NCBI GenBank assembly: GCA_019417975.1
Contig: DYCT01000075.1
Span: 1-8,658, forward strand
Reading direction: 5' to 3'
DNA: 8,658 nucleotides
Origin: Bacteroides sp.
GTDB taxonomy: Bacteria; Bacteroidota; Bacteroidia; Bacteroidales; Bacteroidaceae
Of this stretch, positions 6,858 through 8,658 are shown one piece after another (position 1 is the stretch's first letter; every line of letters begins with the position of its first letter). The position numbers and the translations under genes were made by a program. The notes under the pieces are model-generated. The model worked only from the letters and a program-made list of their open reading frames with translations. It ran no database searches and was not told the DNA's origin.

Positions 6858-6987
6858 ATTATCTTATATGATGTGAACCCCGACTGTAAGATATTCGTAT
6901 CAGCTTTCTTAATTTGAAATCGACATGGTGCACTATGGCAACCGTAACTTAATCGAACTAATGTCGGGGCACTTTATGCTTGTGGGA

Positions 6988-8541
6988 TTACTCCCATTCG
7001 ATTGTCGAAGGTGGTTTTGACGAAATGTCATAGCATACGCGGTTCACTCCCTTTACCTTATTAATAATGTCGTTCGATACTTTAGCAAGGAATTCGTAGG
7101 GAAGGTGAGCCCAGTCGGCTGTCATGGCATCGGTCGAGGTAACGGCACGCAATGCAACGGCACGTTCGTAAGTACGTTCGTCGCCCATCACACCAACACT
7201 CTGTACAGGGAGTAATACGACGCCTGCCTGCCATACTTTATGATAGAGGCTGGTTTCTGTACCGTCGGCTTCCTGCACTTTCCAATCGCGCAGACCTTGG
7301 ATGAAGATATCATCGGCATCTTGCAGGATGCGTACTTTTTCGCGGGTGATATCACCCAAGATGCGTACGGCAAGACCCGGTCCGGGGAATGGATGACGGC
7401 TGATGAGGTGATCCGGAATACCCAACTCGCGACCTACACGGCGTACTTCGTCTTTGAACAGCCACTGCAAAGGTTCGCAAAGCTGCAAATGCATCTCTTC
7501 GGGAAGACCGCCTACATTGTGATGGCTCTTGATAGTCTTTCCGGTGATGTTCAAGCTCTCGATGCGGTCCGGGTAGATGGTGCCTTGTGCCAACCATTTG
7601 GCATCGGTTATCTTATGTGCTTCTTCGTTGAACACTTCTACGAAGTCGCGACCGATGATTTTTCTTTTCTGTTCCGGGTCGGTTACTCCTTCCAAGTCTT
7701 TGAAGAATTTCTCGCTGGCGTCTACGCCGATTACATTCAAACCTAAGCATTCGTAATCGTGCATTACGTTTTTGAATTCGTCTTTACGGAGCAAACCATG
7801 GTCTACGAATATGCAAGTCAGGTTCTTGCCGATAGCGCGATGGAGCAATACGGCTGCTACCGAAGAATCCACACCGCCACTTAAGCCCAAGATGACACGG
7901 TCGGTTCCTACCTGTGCTTTCAATTCGGCTACTGTGGTGTCAACAAACGAAGCTGCACTCCAGCTTTGGCTGCATCCACATACGTCGGCTACAAAGTTTT
8001 TCAACATCTGTGTACCGTCTTCGCTGTGGAATACTTCCGGGTGGAATTGTACGCCCCATACCTTTTCGCCTTCAATCTGGTAAGCTGCAATCTTGACCTT
8101 ATCGGTCGAAGCAATGATGCGGAAATTGGCCGGAATGGCAGTAATCGTATCGCCATGACTCATCCATACTTGTGTATTTGCCTTGACATCCTTGAACAAG
8201 ATGTTTTGGGTGTCGAATTGGCTCAGGTGAGCACGACCGTATTCGCGTGTGCCGGCCGGCTCTACTTTACCACCGTTTGAATAAGAAATGAATTGCGCAC
8301 CGTAGCATATACCTAAAATTGGGTATTTTCCTCTGATTTCGCTCAAATCTACTTTGAAAGCAGAAGCGTCGTACACAGAGAAAGGACTGCCGGAGAGGAT
8401 TACACCTTTTACTGTTTCATCGCCATGCGGAAACTTGTTGTAGGGCACAATTTCGCAGTATACATTCAGCTCGCGCAAACGACGGCCGATGAGCTGCGTG
8501 GTCTGTGACCCAAAGTCAAGAATGATAATCTTTTCTTGCAT
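6988..8541 (-). CDS. guaA: GMP synthase (glutamine-hydrolysing)
   Basis: A complete 517-residue GMP synthetase that aminates XMP to GMP using glutamine and ATP, the last step of de novo guanine nucleotide synthesis, in the cytoplasm. The N-terminal class I glutamine amidotransferase domain (about 1-190) shows ILDFGSQ (7-13), the nucleophile Cys79 in GICYGAQ, and the His167/Glu169 pair in QFHPE. The ATP-pyrophosphatase domain contains the P-loop SGGVDSS (221-227), FVDHGLLR (245-252), [11 protein letters not shown] (337-347) and [11 protein letters not shown] (383-393). The C-terminal dimerisation and XMP-binding domain ends in KPPSTIEWE, the conserved family terminus. Nothing is missing or unusual. 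The start at 8541 lines up exactly with the conserved N-terminus, and a consensus promoter lies 36-67 bp upstream. It is convergent with the DUF285 gene and shows no operon partner in the window. Confidence 0.99.
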   Translation of the reverse strand: MQEKIIILDFGSQTTQLIGRRLRELNVYCEIVPYNKFPHGDETVKGVILSGSPFSVYDASAFKVDLSEIRGKYPILGICYGAQFISYSNGGKVEPAGTREYGRAHLSQFDTQNILFKDVKANTQVWMSHGDTITAIPANFRIIASTDKVKIAAYQIEGEKVWGVQFHPEVFHSEDGTQMLKNFVADVCGCSQSWSAASFVDTTVAELKAQVGTDRVILGLSGGVDSSVAAVLLHRAIGKNLTCIFVDHGLLRKDEFKNVMHDYECLGLNVIGVDASEKFFKDLEGVTDPEQKRKIIGRDFVEVFNEEAHKITDAKWLAQGTIYPDRIESLNITGKTIKSHHNVGGLPEEMHLQLCEPLQWLFKDEVRRVGRELGIPDHLISRHPFPGPGLAVRILGDITREKVRILQDADDIFIQGLRDWKVQEADGTETSLYHKVWQAGVVLLPVQSVGVMGDERTYERAVALRAVTSTDAMTADWAHLPYEFLAKVSNDIINKVKGVNRVCYDISSKPPSTIEWE

Positions 8542-8576
8542 ATTATATAAATAATGTGGTTTTGATGATTTGGTTG

Positions 8577-8608
8577 CAAAAGTAGCGATTTTCTATGGAA
8601 TAATCCAA
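8577..8608 (-). promoter_or_regulatory. Probable guaA promoter, Bacteroidetes type
   Basis: On the minus strand the -7 box is TACTTTTG (8584-8577), an exact match to TAnnTTTG. Upstream, after a 21-bp spacer, is a TTG (8608-8606, in the context ATTG), close to the -33 consensus TTTG. Transcription would begin near 8570, giving a 5' leader of roughly 30 nt before the guaA ATG. No purine riboswitch fits in a leader this short. The remaining bases to the window end (8609-8658) show no identifiable gene. Confidence 0.7.
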
Positions 8609-8658
8609 TAAATCTTTTAGATATGGTCTGAACTGATTTAATTTTTATGAATCGTTGC

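Noticed and set aside
6878..6969. Inverted repeats downstream of guaA (CCCCGAC 6878-6884 with GTCGGGG 6963-6969; CGACAT 6921-6926 with ATGTCG 6961-6966)
   Set aside because: The arms are only 6-7 bp with long loops of 34-78 nt and compete for the same bases. This is within chance expectation and no U-tract follows.
7240..7746. Plus-strand open frame of 168 codons inside guaA
   Set aside because: guaA is intact and highly conserved here. The antisense frame has no domain and no promoter.
8542..8658. Possible riboswitch or divergent gene start upstream of guaA (ATG at 8647)
   Set aside because: The guaA leader predicted from the promoter is about 30 nt, too short for a purine or PRPP-type aptamer. 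The ATG is followed by only three codons before the window ends, so nothing can be supported.

Overview
The window looks like chromosomal DNA from a Bacteroidales bacterium, most likely Bacteroides or a close relative. The evidence is a DUF5687-type ABC permease, a BspA-like/DUF285 surface protein with a Bacteroidetes-style C-terminal tail, the near absence of Shine-Dalgarno sequences, AT-rich start regions, and Bacteroidetes-type -7 boxes (TAnnTTTG) upstream of two genes. I see no insertion sequence, phage gene, CRISPR array, tRNA or rRNA.

Layout, left to right. Positions 29-2781 hold a compact minus-strand gene set, transcribed in the order DUF5687 membrane protein, ABC ATPase, NlpC/P60 lipoprotein. 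The last two genes overlap by 11 bp. Upstream of it on the same strand is a large secreted two-half M16 zinc metallopeptidase (2848-5661). A GC-rich perfect 13-bp hairpin (2801-2830) separates it from the permease, and a TATCTTTG promoter box lies just upstream of the peptidase at 5717-5724. An AT-rich gap of about 350 bp then leads to a single plus-strand gene, a small secreted DUF285/BspA-like protein (6070-6777). It ends at a long hairpin with A/T flanks (6800-6857) that can terminate transcription in both directions. The convergent minus-strand gene is guaA, GMP synthase (6988-8541), complete, with a good Bacteroidetes promoter at 8577-8608.

How the genes relate. The ABC ATPase and DUF5687 protein should form an ABC-2-like exporter. 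The overlapping cell-wall hydrolase lipoprotein is co-transcribed with it and may be coupled in translation; whether it is coupled in function is unknown. The M16 peptidase is a periplasmic or surface-facing housekeeping-type protease. guaA makes GMP from XMP and has no evident link to the others. The DUF285 gene looks like an independent, probably accessory, surface-protein gene between the divergent M16 promoter and guaA.

I found no clear, previously undescribed system. The items most worth checking are the permease/ATPase/NlpC coupling, the type IX-secretion-like tail on the DUF285 protein, and the hairpin between the M16 and permease genes. All calls are from reading motifs by eye; no database search was run.
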